Of a DNA stretch of 36,900 bases, positions 24,393 through 33,883 are shown one piece after another (within the stretch, counting starts at the first letter, position 1; every line of letters begins with the position of its first letter). Both the position numbers and the translations under genes were made by a program. The notes below the pieces were generated by a model. The model did not search any database. It was not told the DNA's origin and was given only the letters and a program-made list of their open reading frames with translations. This DNA comes from Pseudonocardia sp. CNS-139 (GTDB lineage: Bacteria > Actinomycetota > Actinomycetes > Mycobacteriales > Pseudonocardiaceae), in assembly GCA_001942415.1 (NCBI GenBank), contig MKJX01000219.1, positions 1 to 36,900 on the forward strand, in the 5' to 3' direction.

Positions 24393-25476
24393 ATGACACA
24401 GGCTGGGCTGCTGGCCCGCCCGTGGGTGCCCGCGGGCATCCTGTTGCTCGGGTCGCTGTCGACGCTGGTCGGGCTCGCGTGGGACGTGCAGTGGCACTCC
24501 GACGTCGGCCCCGACACGTTCTTCACGCTGCCGCACCTGTTCATCTACGCGGGCTCCGCGGTCTCCGGGCTGGTCAGCCTCGCCGTCGTGCTCACCGCGA
24601 CGGCGGCCACCCGGGCCGGGCACCGGGTCGACACCGCCGTCGGCGGCCGCCCGGTCGCTGTGTTCGGGGTGTTCCAGGCCCCGCTGGGCTACCTGGTGTC
24701 CGGCGTCGGTGCCGCGGTCTTCCTGCTCTACGGCCTGTGGGACGAGTGGTGGCACGGCATCTACGGCTTCGACGCGATCATCGCGTCGCCGCCGCACGTC
24801 GGGCTGCTGACGTCGGTGATGCTGGTGATGATCGGCTCGGTCATGACGTGCGCCGCCGCGGCCGGGCAGGCGTGGGCCCGCGCGGCGCTCGTCGGGAGCG
24901 TGGTGATGCTGATCGGGTTCTCGATGGTCGTGCTGGTGGCGCTGCCGCCATGGGGCGCGGTCGACGGGCAGGCCGCCACCCTCGCGCTGATCTCGATGAC
25001 GGCGCTGGTGTGCGTCGCGTCGTTCACCCGGAGCCTGGTCACGACGGCGGTCACGGCGTGGGTGCTGGTGGCGACCCAGGTGGCGTTCTCGTTCTTCAGC
25101 CCGTGGGCCACCCGGCTCTACGCCGTGGCCGAGGGCCTGCCGATCCGCGACTACAACGACGGCCTGCCGCGGCTGCCGATGCTGATGCCGGCGACGCTGC
25201 CGCTCGGCGCGGCGGCGATCGTGCTGGCGGTGCTGCTGCTGCGCGGCCGCACGGCGGCGGCGTACGCAGTGGGCGGCGCGCTCGGCGGGGCCGCGCTCGC
25301 GGCGACCTTCCCGTGGCAGCCGCTGCTCTTCGGCGGGATGCCCTCCCCGGCGGCCGGCGCGCAGCGGTCGCGACGATCGCGTCGGGGCCGTGCTCGGTGT
25401 GGGCGCCGGGCTGCTGGGCGACCGGCTGGCCGGGGCGCTGCGCCGCCTCCGCCCGGCCGCGGTGGAGGTGGGCTGA
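24393..25476 (+). CDS. polytopic membrane protein of a metal-type envelope operon (two frameshifts near 25358 and 25385)
   Basis: About 361 residues, with eight or nine hydrophobic helices. ATG at 24393 behind GAGGAAAGGG. Conserved-looking polar residues sit at the outer ends of early helices: AWDVQWHSDVG, TLPHLFIYAG, LWDEWWHGIYGFD, SPPHVGLL. Paired Trp/His/Asp like this could bind a metal or haem. Near the C-terminus, two single bases are missing; the corrected end reads SPAAGAAVATIASG then AVLGVGAGLLGDRLAGALRR before TGA at 25476. I do not recognise a named family. Confidence 0.65.
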
Positions 25477-25477
25477 G

Positions 25478-26016
25478 ATGCGCCGCATCGTCGTCGGGCT
25501 GGTCACGGCCGGCCTGCTGCTCGCCTCCGCGGCCCCGGCCGCCGCACAGGACTACGCGCCGGTCGAGATCGTGCACCAGGAACGCGTCGCCGTCGGGCCG
25601 TACGAGATGACGGTCGGGTTCAGCGAGTGGCCGGTGCGCGCCCAGCAGTCGCTCGACTCACGTTCACGCCCGACACCGGGATCGAGCAGGTCGACGGCAC
25701 GCTCGTGGTCTTCACGCCGAGCGGCGAGGAGGACAACCTGCGCCGCCCGGCCGACGTCGACGGGCTGCCGCGCCACCCACGCCAGCCGGACGTCTGGGGG
25801 CTGGACGTGTTCGCGCTCGACGCCCCCGGCGACTGGACGTTCACCCTCGGGCTGGACGGCCCGGAGGGCGCCGGGACCGCGGTGCTGACCGTGCCGGTGC
25901 TGGAGCAGCCGGGACCGCCGCTGGCGCTGAGCTGGCTGGTCAGCACCGTGCCGCTGCTGCTGATCCTCGGACTGCTGGGCGTCGCGGCGGCCCGCGGCGG
26001 GCCCGTCTCCACCTGA
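25478..26016 (+). CDS. secreted beta protein with C-terminal anchor, YtkA-like (frameshift near 25655)
   Basis: About 180 residues. The ATG lies one base after the previous stop. Signal peptide MRRIVVGLVTAGLLLASAA with cleavage near AAA-QDY at 23-24. A beta domain follows: VGPYEMTVGFSEWPVRAQQS, then after a one-base break LTFTPDTGIEQVDGTLVVF and DAPGDWTFTLGLDGPEGAG. A C-terminal helix SWLVSTVPLLLILGLLGVA anchors it. Last gene of the four-gene envelope operon. Function unknown; the context suggests copper or cofactor handling. Confidence 0.65.
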
Positions 26017-26080
26017 TCGCCGCTCAGCGCGCTCACAGCAACTCAGCGTCGCCACAGCGAGCCGGTCCCAGTGTGGAGGC

Positions 26081-27290
26081 ATGAGCAGTGCAGTACTGGC
26101 CCGGCCCGTCCGCGGCGCGTGCGGGGCGCCGATGCTCGTCGGGCGGGTCGAGGTCGACCGGCCCGTCGAGGACGTCGTCACCGACCCCGCGCACACCGCC
26201 GCCCGCCTCCTCGTGACCGTGCGCGGGGTGGCGGTCGGCACCGTCGACGTGCCCCTGACCAGGGGGTACGCCGCGGCCGCCACAGTGGTGGAGGCCGTGC
26301 GCGACGGGCTCGGCGCCGCGGTCGACCGGGCCGCTCCGCCGCTGCCGCCCCGCTCGCGGCGCTCACCGTGGTGGTCCCCACCCGGGGCCGCCCGGCGAGC
26401 GTCGCGCGCTGCGTGCGCAGCCTCCTGCGCACGGCGGACCCGCGACTCTCGGTGATCGTCGTCGACAACGACCCGGTGGACGAGCGGACCGCACACTCGG
26501 TGCGCGCCGTCGGGGACGAGCGGGTCACGTACGTGCGGGAGCCGCGGCGCGGCACGTCCGCGGGCCGCAACCGCGGGCTCGTCGAGGCGGCCGCCCGGGG
26601 CTCCCGGTACGTCGCGTTCGTCGACGACGACGTGGAGGTCGACTCGGAGTGGGCCGGCCGGGTCACCGCGGCGCTGGAGCAGGGCGTCGCCTGCGTGTGC
26701 GGGCCGGTGCTGGCCGCCGAGCTGGCGACGCCCGCCCAGCTCGCCGCCGACGACGCGCTCGGCTGGCACACCGGGTTCACCCGCCGGCGGTTCTCGCTGG
26801 CGCAGCCGCCGCCGGAGTCGGCCGTCTTCCCGTTCTCACCGGGGCTCTTCGGCGTCGGCGCGAACCTCGCCGTGGACGTCGTCGCGGCCCTCGACGCCGG
26901 CGGCTTCGACCCCGCGCTCGGCCCCGGCACCCCGGCCCGCGCCGGCGAGGACTGCGACTTCCTCGTCCGGCTCGTGCTGGCCGGGCACACGCTCGCGCAC
27001 GAGCGTCCGCGTACGTGTGGCACCACCACCGCCCGACGCCCGAGGAGCTGGCCGGCCAGCTGCACGGCTACGCGCTCGGGCTGGGCGGGTTCCTCGCCGC
27101 GGTCGCACTCGACCCCGCCGCCCGCGTGGTGGCGCTGCGCCGGCTCGCCGCCGGGCTGCGGCGGCTGCGCCAGGTCGGCGACCGGGAAGCCGCGGCCGGC
27201 GGCACCACTCCGGGACCCGGCCGGGCGCTGGCGCTGGCCACCGGCGCGGCGGCCTACGTCCGCACCCGCCGCCGGGCCGGGCGCCGCTGA
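26081..27290 (+). CDS. glycosyltransferase family 2 (two frameshifts near 26350 and 27005)
   Basis: About 404 residues. ATG at 26081 behind GGAGG. An N-terminal extension of about 90 residues of unknown fold precedes the GT-A domain, which opens LTVVVPTRGRPASVARCVRS, has VIVVDNDPVDE, and then the DXD-type FVDDDVEVDSEW that binds metal and nucleotide sugar. A later EDCDFLVRLVLAGH and VWHHHRP are typical acceptor-side motifs. Both breaks look like single missing bases. No membrane helix is obvious. Acceptor and sugar unknown; no polysaccharide cluster is nearby. It ends eight bases from the convergent methyltransferase. Confidence 0.85.
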
Positions 27291-27297
27291 CCGGACG

Positions 27298-28058
27298 TCA
27301 CCCCGCCGGGCGTAGGACGAGCAGCTGGCTCGTCTCGTGCTGGGGCCCGTCGTCGAGGGACGGGAGCGCCGCCTCGATCCGGGCGAAGCCCGCGTCGACG
27401 ACCTCCTCGCTCATGTGCTCGAACGCCGAGACGGACCGCAGCCTGAGCCGCTCGACGTCCTCGGCCAGGCTCGCCGAGCGCACCCACGTGACCTCCTCGT
27501 GGGCGACGAGCGTCCACCCGGCGGCGGTGAAGTCGCTCTTCACCTCGTGTTCGGACCGGAACTGCGCCGCGTCGGCGGCCTCCCACTCCGGCACGACGCG
27601 GAACCACCAGACGTCGGGCATCCGGTCGGCGAAGTTCGCCTGCACGAAGAGCGTGCCGCCCGGCCTGACCACCCGGCGCAGCTCCCGGGCGGCGGCCGCG
27701 CGGCCGACCACGTGGTGCCAGACGAAGAACAGCAGGGCCGCGTCGCAGGAGGCGTCCGGCAGCGGGATGCGCTCGGCCGACCCGGCCGCGTACGTGACGG
27801 CCGGGTCGGCGGCGTGCGCGAGGGCCTGCGCCCGCATCCGGTCCGACGGCTCGACCCCGTGGACGGGACCGCCGAAGGCGCTCGCCAGAGCCGGGGTCAT
27901 GCGCCCGGTGCCCGAGCCCAGATCGAGCCAGGCCAGCGCCGGGTCGGCGGCAGATGGCGGGCGAAGGCGTCCGTCCAGGTCCGCCGGGCGGCGGGCGACA
28001 TCTGCCGGCCGGCGGCGTACACGGCGTGCAGGCGGGCGTCGTAGTCGACCTTCTCCAC
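27298..28058 (-). CDS. class I SAM-dependent methyltransferase (frameshift near 27955)
   Basis: About 253 residues from the GTG at 28058, with GGAGG just upstream. Motif I is WLDLGSGTGRM near residues 45-55, followed by VHGVEPSDRM (motif II) and SAERIPLPDASCDAALLFF (motif III/IV region). A one-base break near 27950-27960 separates the N-terminal DYDARLHAVYAAGRQMSPAA part from motif I. The C-terminal FVQANFADRMPDVWWFRVVP is typical of UbiE/Methyltransf_11 enzymes. Substrate unknown. Upstream lies a remnant of another methyltransferase. Confidence 0.85.
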
Positions 28059-28081
28059 GGTGCCTCCGAGTGCGGGGGGTA

Positions 28082-28290
28082 TCAGCCGGCCGGGCGCTGA
28101 CCAGCCACATCGCCGAGTCGTACGTGATCCCGTCCGGGCCGAGGTGCGCGGCCAGGGACGCACGCACGGCGGCGGGCTGGTCGGCGGGGTCGAGGTCGGC
28201 GACCTGGGCGTCGGCCTGCTCGAACCGCACGTTGGCCAGCCCCTCGTCCGCGGCCCGGCGGCGGTCTCGGCGTTGGAGGGTCGATGATCG
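28082..28290 (-). pseudogene. remnant of a second methyltransferase
   Basis: The minus strand encodes RAADEGLANVRFEQADAQV, the strand after motif I of a class I methyltransferase, and then LAAHLGPDGITYDSAMWLV with a C-terminal ending. The motif I region and the central part between these pieces are missing, and no intact start is seen. It therefore looks like an internally deleted gene lying just upstream of the intact methyltransferase. Confidence 0.6.
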
Positions 28291-28349
28291 GCACGCGGGC
28301 GACGCTACCGCCGTTGCCGGGTGGCGGGCGGAGCCGCGACGCTTGCCCC

Positions 28350-29068
28350 ATGCACCGGCACGAGATCGACGCGGCGCTCGCCGCACGGCTGGTCGCCGAG
28401 CAGTTCCCGCGGTGGGCGGACCTGCCGGTCGTCCCGGTGCGGCCGGGCGGCTGGGACAACCGCACGTTCCGGCTCGGCGACACGCTGAGCGTGCGGCTCC
28501 CGACGGCGCCGGCCTACGTCGCGGCCGTGGCGAAGGAGCACGCCTGGCTGCCGCGGCTCGCGCCGCACCTGCCGGTCCCGATCCCGGAGCCCGTCGCGGT
28601 GGGCGGGCCGGGGGCGGGTTACCCGTGGCCGTGGTCGGTGCGGCGCTGGATCGACGGCCGCCCGGCCGACCCGGTGCCGGACCTGCGTGCGCTCGCCCGG
28701 GACCTCGCCGCGTTCCTCGTCGCGCTGCAGGCCGTCGACCCCGCGGACGGGCCGGCGGCCGGCTGGCCGCCGTGATCGACTTCGGGACGTGCGGCGTCGG
28801 CGACCCGGCCTGTGACCTGGTGCTCTCCTGGACCGTGCTCGACGCGGAGAGCCGCGCGCTCTTCCGGTCGCTCGTGCCGGCCGACGACGGCACGTGGGCC
28901 CGCGCCCGCGGCTGGGCGCTGTGGAAGGCGCTGATCACCGTCGACCGCCCGGCCGCGCCGGCACCGGCCCGTGCGGAGGCCGCGCGGGTGCTCGACGCCC
29001 TCTTCGACGAGTCCACCGCCGCCTCCGGCGTGCCTGGAAAGCCACGTTGCAGGCGCCTGCCGCCGTGA
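28350..29068 (+). pseudogene. aminoglycoside phosphotransferase-like gene with internal deletion
   Basis: The N-terminal lobe is clear: GGWDNRTFRLGDTLSVRLP and an EHAWLPRLAPHLPVPIPEPV segment, then LARDLAAFLVALQAVDPADG. At about 28750-28770 the reading jumps frame straight to GRLAAVIDFGTCGVGDPACD, the DFG-like end. The 60 or so residues that normally lie between, including the HGD-x-x-x-x-N catalytic loop, are absent. Thus it cannot be an active kinase as it stands. Similar G/C words at both sides of the gap would allow deletion by recombination, or an assembly collapse. The last dozen codons run into the palindromic element at 29032-29084. Confidence 0.8.
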
Positions 29069-29084
29069 CCGTGGCTTTCCAGGC
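29032..29084. repeat. nested palindromic element with 15-bp arms
   Basis: GCCTGGAAAGCCACG (29032-29046) and CGTGGCTTTCCAGGC (29070-29084) are perfect inverted arms. The 23-base centre contains the perfect palindrome GCAGGCGCCTGC (29049-29060). It lies between convergent genes and includes the stop codon of the phosphotransferase-like gene. It fits a bidirectional terminator or a dispersed intergenic repeat. Confidence 0.85.
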
Positions 29085-29104
29085 GGTCGGCCGGAGGCCG
29101 CGCC

Positions 29105-30926
29105 TCAGCCCTGGTCGCCGAGCACCTTCAGGGTCGCGCCGCGCGCCACCACACTCGACGACGCCCCGTTGAGCAGGCTCTCCAGCAGGTAGAGCCGCAG
29201 CAGGTCGTCGCGCACCCCGCCGGTGCGCACCGCGTCGTACGCCGGCTTCCGGACGTGCGGCTGCACGATCACGACCTCCGTCTCCAGCTCGCGCGTGCGC
29301 GCCCGCAGCGCGGCGAGGAACCCGGCCCGGTCGGGTTGTCTCGTTCCGTCGTGCCAGGTCGCGAACCGGGCGGCGCCCGGGCGGTCGAGCCGCGCGGCGA
29401 GCCGGTCGAGGTCGTCGAGCAGTGCGAGGTTCTTCACCGCCTGCCCGACGACCACCTCGTACATCGAGGCCGCGACCTCCCGCGTCCGGCTGTTCTTGCG
29501 CGCCGACTTCACGTGGATCAGCCGCAGCATCCCGTCGGGCGCCAGGTGTACGAAGTCGGCCACCTCACCTGAGCCGTCGTCGCAGGTCAGCCAGCCGTGC
29601 GGGTAGTGGCGCACCACCCAGCCGAAGAGCGAGACGTCGTCCGGGCCGCCCGCCTTCCGGTGCACGTCCTCCTGGTTGGTGGCGGGCTTCTCGCGGTCCA
29701 CCCGGAACCCCCCGAAGTCGTGCCACTCCCAGCCGCGGAACCGCGCCGGGCGGATGCGGCTGAGCACCACGTCGCGTGCACGTACGCGTGCTCGGTGCGG
29801 TAGTACACGGTGAGCAGGTCGTGGTGCCGGTGGAGCGCCGCCAGCACCTCACCGGCGAGCCGCTCGTCGGCCTCGGTGACGAGCTCCAGGTCGAGGTCGC
29901 GACGGCGGCCGCGCTCCACGACCCCGCCCTGGACGGTGGCCGCCGGGCGCCGTCCACCTCGACGTCCAGCCGGAACGACGTGTCCTCGGCGCTGCCCGTG
30001 ACGGCGAACGTCGCGCGTTCGAGCAGGTCGGCGGCCGCCCGCAGGGCCTCGTCGTCGAGGTCGACGCCGGGGGTGACGTCGAGGCCGCTGAACCCGATGT
30101 CGAACGCGCCGTGCACGCCGGCGAGGTCCGCGACCCGCCCGGCCAGCTCGGTGAACACGCCCCGCCCGCCCGCCGGGACGTCCCGGGCGAGCCGGACCTC
30201 GCGGAAGAGATCGCCGAGCACGTCGGCGAAGTCGGCCATCGAGTCGGCGCGGCGGGTCCAGACCAGGCCCCGGTGGGGGGTGGTACCGACCGAACCGCGC
30301 AGCGCGACCCGCCCGGAGTCCGGCACGAGCGCCGCGCGGCCCGAGGCCAGCGAGTACGTGCCGTCGACGACCGGGTCGAGGCTGTCCTGCAGCCGCCGCC
30401 CGGCCGACATCTTGCTGTCGGGTTTGGTGGTGCGCGGCGCGTGCGCCCCGCGCAGCCACAGCCCCTTGGCCTCGCCGCGCAGGAACGCGTACTGCAGCAC
30501 GTCCTCGGCGACGCGGCGGCCGGCCCGGGCGGGCCCGTCCAGCAGGCGCTGCAGGCGCGGGGCGAACGCCGGGTCGGTGAGCACGGCGACCATGTCGCCG
30601 GTGCGGGCGACGACGGTGAGCGCGTGCTCGACGTCGGCGAACCCGCTCCCGGGCACCTGCCAGCCCGGCGACCGCTCGACGCGGTGCACGAGCGCGGTGA
30701 GATCCAGCAGCGGCGGGAACCGGGAGACCGGCTCGTCGACGCCCGCCGCCACGAGCGTGACCGTGGCCTGCATGCGCTGCGACGCGGGCTCGCGCAGGAA
30801 CTCGGCGCACTCGGCGAAGACCGCCGCGGCGTCCCCGGTGTCCGGCTCCAGGAGCAGCACCGACACGTACGGCTGCAGCGACCCGAGCGACACGGTGGGC
30901 AGCCGCGCGTCGCCGGGCGCCTCCAC
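29105..30926 (-). CDS. large protein with possible PD-(D/E)XK nuclease region (two frameshifts near 29770 and 29940)
   Basis: About 607 residues. GTG at 30926; TACGGT lies six bases upstream, so it is probably leaderless. The N-terminal 400 residues are soluble and unrecognised (TVSLGSLQPYVSVLLLEPD at the start). The C-terminal part has DDGSGEVADFVHLAPDGML and then RLIHVKSARKN; an acidic pair followed by a strand and an H-V-K is the layout of restriction-endonuclease-like nucleases. Both breaks look like single missing bases. It resembles stand-alone defence or DNA-processing proteins, but no partner gene is adjacent. The nuclease reading is an inference. Confidence 0.5.
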
Positions 30927-30981
30927 GGCGTGACCGTAGCGCCCGCAAGATCGCCGCGACGACTGCTGATCGGGCGAACCG

Positions 30982-32654
30982 TCAGTCCACGTGGGCGCGC
31001 AGCCACAGCTCCAGGGTCAGCACGAGCCAGGTCTTGGCGCCGTGCCGGGCGTGCACGCTGCCGCGCCCGGCGAGCCAGCCGGCGACGACGTCGCGGCGCA
31101 GGAGCCCGCGGTCGGCCGCCGGCCGGGAGAGCAGCGCGTCGTGGGCGAGGTCGCGCAGCGGGCCGCGCAGCCACTGCTGCACCGGCACCCGCATCCCGCT
31201 CTTGGGCCGCACGACGATCGTGTCCGGCAGCAGGTCCGCCACGGCCTGCTTGAGCACCACCTTCTCCTGGCCGTCGGCGAGCTTGAGCCGCGGCGGCACC
31301 GCGAACGCGACGTCGACCACCTCGGGCGCGAAGAGCGGCGCCCGCGCCTGCACGCCGCGCGCCGCGGTGAGCCGTTCGACCTTCGGCAGGATGTGGTGCG
31401 CGCCCTTCGTCCGCAGGTTCAGGTGCAGCAGGCGGTTGAGCTGCGCGGACATCGGCCCGTCGAGGTAGGGCTGCACGAGCCGGCGCAGGCTCGGCGCCCC
31501 GGCGAGCGCCGCGCGGGCCTCCGGCGTGAGCAGCCGCGGCAGGTCCTCGCCGCACTTGCGGTACGAGCGCAGGTAGGCGTCGGCCCGCGCGGCCGGCGCC
31601 GGGTCGTCGCGGTGCAGCTCGAACATCAGCATCGGCAGGTTCTTCGGGCCGCCGAACACGGGGTCGCCGCCCTCGCCGTTGAGCGCGACGGTCATCCCGT
31701 CGGCGGCGACTGCCTCGGCGAGCATCAGGTTCGGCACGGTCAGCGGGTCGCCGACCGGGTTGTCCAGCAGCGCGACGGTGTCCGCGAGCCGCCCCGCGAC
31801 CTGCGCCCCGTCCACCCGCAGCACCCGGTGCACGGTGCCGCAGTGCGTGGCGACGAGCCCCGAGTAGGCCAGCTCGTTGGGCAGCTCGTCGCCGAAGCTG
31901 ATCGAGTACGTGTGCACGGGGTGCGTGTGCAGCTTCGCGGCCAGCGCCGTGACCAGGCTGGAGTCGACGCCGCCGGACAGCGTCACCGCGACCGGCGCGC
32001 CGGCGGGCAGCCGTGCGGCCGTGGCCCGTTCGAGCGCCGCGCGCAGCCGGTCGACGTGCCCGGACGGCGGCAGGTCGCCGTCGATCCGCTCCTGCGGCTC
32101 CCAGAACGGCTCGATCACGACCGCCCCGCCCGGGCGCAGCCGGGTGACCTTGCCCGGCAGCAGCTCCGCGACGCCCTCGACGAGCGTCTCGCGCCGGGCA
32201 GGTAGGCGAACGTCAGGAAGGTCGCGACGGCGGGCAGGTCCAGCCGCCAGCCCAGCCCGGCCGGCACCGCCCGCTCGCGCAGCGCCCGCAGCGACGAGGC
32301 CGCGACCCACCCGGCCGGGGTGTGCGCGTAGTAGGCCGTGCGGGCGCCGGCGTGGTCGCGGACCAGCACGGTCTCCTCGGGCCCGGCGAGCGCGAGGGTG
32401 AACATCCCGTCGGCCGCCCGCAGGCCCACCGCGCCCAGCCGGAGCCAGGTGCGGGCGAGCACCTCCACGTCGCCGGCCGTGTCGAGCACGGGGTCGCCGG
32501 CAGCGGCCAGCCGGGCGACGAGCATGGGCCGGTTGTGCAGGGTGACCTCGCCGGCCGCCCGCCACTCCCCGACCTCCACGGGCCGCTGCGCCCAGCCCGG
32601 CCCGGGCACGAGCCCGGCGACGCGCGGCTCGGGGCCGGTCCAGTACCTGCTCAC
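30982..32654 (-). CDS. asparagine-synthase-like ATP-dependent ligase without the glutaminase Cys (frameshift near 32198)
   Basis: About 557 residues from the GTG at 32654 that overlaps the upstream stop. The N-terminal part keeps the glutaminase-like fold, with ADGMFTLALAGPEETVLVRD, but the protein starts VSRYWTGP, so the Cys2 nucleophile of glutamine-hydrolysing AsnB is missing. The C-terminal synthetase domain has the PP-loop LSGGVDSSLVTALAA and ELLPGKVTRLRPGG. Where AsnB usually has GGDE it reads GEGGDPVFGGPKN. Lasso-peptide cyclases and other AsnB-like ligases also lack the Cys. One base is missing near 32195-32200. It is the last gene of a five-gene coupled operon; substrate unknown. Confidence 0.75.
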
Positions 32655-33166
32655 CCGAAGTCGTCCCCGGTGCCGTCGTCGGAGCTCGACCAGTCGGAGT
32701 CGGCCGCGACCGTGGTGTCGCCGCCGGAGTCGCCGCTTCCCCCGGAGCCGCTGCTCGCCTGCTGGGCCTGCTGCTGGCGCAGCGCTTCCTCCTCCTCGGG
32801 CGTCATCGCGAACGGCGGGTCGACCAGCGCCGGGAGCAGCCCCGCCGCGCCGATGCCGGCGATGATCAGCCCGGCGCGTCCGCCCGCCGAGGTCTGGTTG
32901 ACGGTGAGCACCCCGTCGCTCCACGTGGTGCGCCCGTACCCGACGTCGCGCCCGTAGAGCACGGCCGTCTCGCCGATCCGGCGTTTGACGACCCGGCCGC
33001 CGAGCAGCTCGTCCACGCCCGTGCGGCCGCGGTTGTCGCGCCATGTCACCACGCCGCCGGCCCCGCGGCGGCGCCACTCCTGGCGGCCGTCGGCGTACGC
33101 GCGGCGGACCGTGCCGTCGGCCAGCAGCTCGTCACGGAACGGCACCTCGCGGTACGGACGGGTCAC
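32651..33166 (-). CDS. small protein with Ser/Gly/Asp-rich acidic tail
   Basis: 171 residues, GTG overlapping the previous stop. Residues 1-90 are a basic beta-rich part built from turns such as EVPFRDELLADGTVRRAYAD and TWRDNRGRTGVDELLGG. A hydrophobic helix AGLIIAGIGAAGLLPALV lies near 98-115. After EEEEALRQQQAQQ the tail is Ser, Gly and Asp only (138-171), ending DDGTGDDFG. Its stop overlaps the start of the asparagine-synthase-like gene. It might be the substrate or scaffold of that enzyme, or a membrane-linked accessory; I do not recognise the family. Confidence 0.7.
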   Translation of the reverse strand: MTRPYREVPFRDELLADGTVRRAYADGRQEWRRRGAGGVVTWRDNRGRTGVDELLGGRVVKRRIGETAVLYGRDVGYGRTTWSDGVLTVNQTSAGGRAGLIIAGIGAAGLLPALVDPPFAMTPEEEEALRQQQAQQASSGSGGSGDSGGDTTVAADSDWSSSDDGTGDDFG

Positions 33167-33883
33167 GCCGGCTCCCCCGGCCAGCTCAGGAACCCGACGC
33201 GGGCCCGGGCACGCACCGACGCCGGCCCGGGCACCGGACGCGGCCCGCCGAGCAGCCGGCGCAGCACTCGCAGCAGGTGCGCGGGCGGCACCGCGGCGAG
33301 CTCGGCCCCGCCGGCCGGGCCGCGCACGAGGTGCAGCAGGCGGGCCTGCGCCGGGCGCAGCCCCAGCGTGACCACCCGGCCGGGCCCGTCGAGCCGGCGC
33401 TCGGTCGCGGCCTGCCACGCGGCCCCGGCCGCCGTGGCGTCGTGCAGCAGGTACACCGTGGTCGCGCCCCGTTCCCTCGCCCCCCGCAGCCGGCACCGGC
33501 AGGCCGTCCGCCACCTGGCTGCTGCCGAGCACGGCGGTGCCGCTCTCCATGTGCAGGTCGTTGGCCAGCAGCATCGCGGCGATCTCGGCGCGCTGGCAGA
33601 CGAGCAGCCGCGGCAGCCCGTAGTCGAGCACGTCCGGGGCGTCGGTGGCCGCGCCGAGCACCGGCAGCCGACCGGCCACCAGGTCCGCATCCGGCACGCG
33701 GGCGAGCGCCCGGTCGAACGCCGCGCGGGAGAGCGGGCTGCGGACCAGGAACCCCGGTCGCCGCGCCCGTCCCAGCGGCGGCAGCAGCGCGCGGCACGTC
33801 GCGTAGTAGAGCTGGTCGGCGGTGACCCGTACCCCGACCTCCGCCAGCTCGGCACGCGCCCGCCGCAGCGCCCGGCCGATCAC
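33163..33883 (-). CDS. hypothetical protein, paralogue of its upstream neighbour's C-terminal domain (frameshift near 33490)
   Basis: About 240 residues. GTG overlaps the upstream stop. An N-terminal helical part, RALRRARAELAEVGVRVTAD, leads to a domain with RLLVCQRAEIAAMLL, ERGATTVYLLHDATAAG and RVVTLGLRP, ending PPAHLLRVLRRLL and VGFLSWPG. The same order of motifs occurs in the C-terminal half of the preceding gene (LLYC, VLVLHHADAAG, RVVDAGLRP, RPARLLQAVERAV, FGFMAWPE). The LHDA-x-x-AG loop recalls a Toprim-like acidic site, but this is tentative. One base is missing near 33485-33495. Confidence 0.65.
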
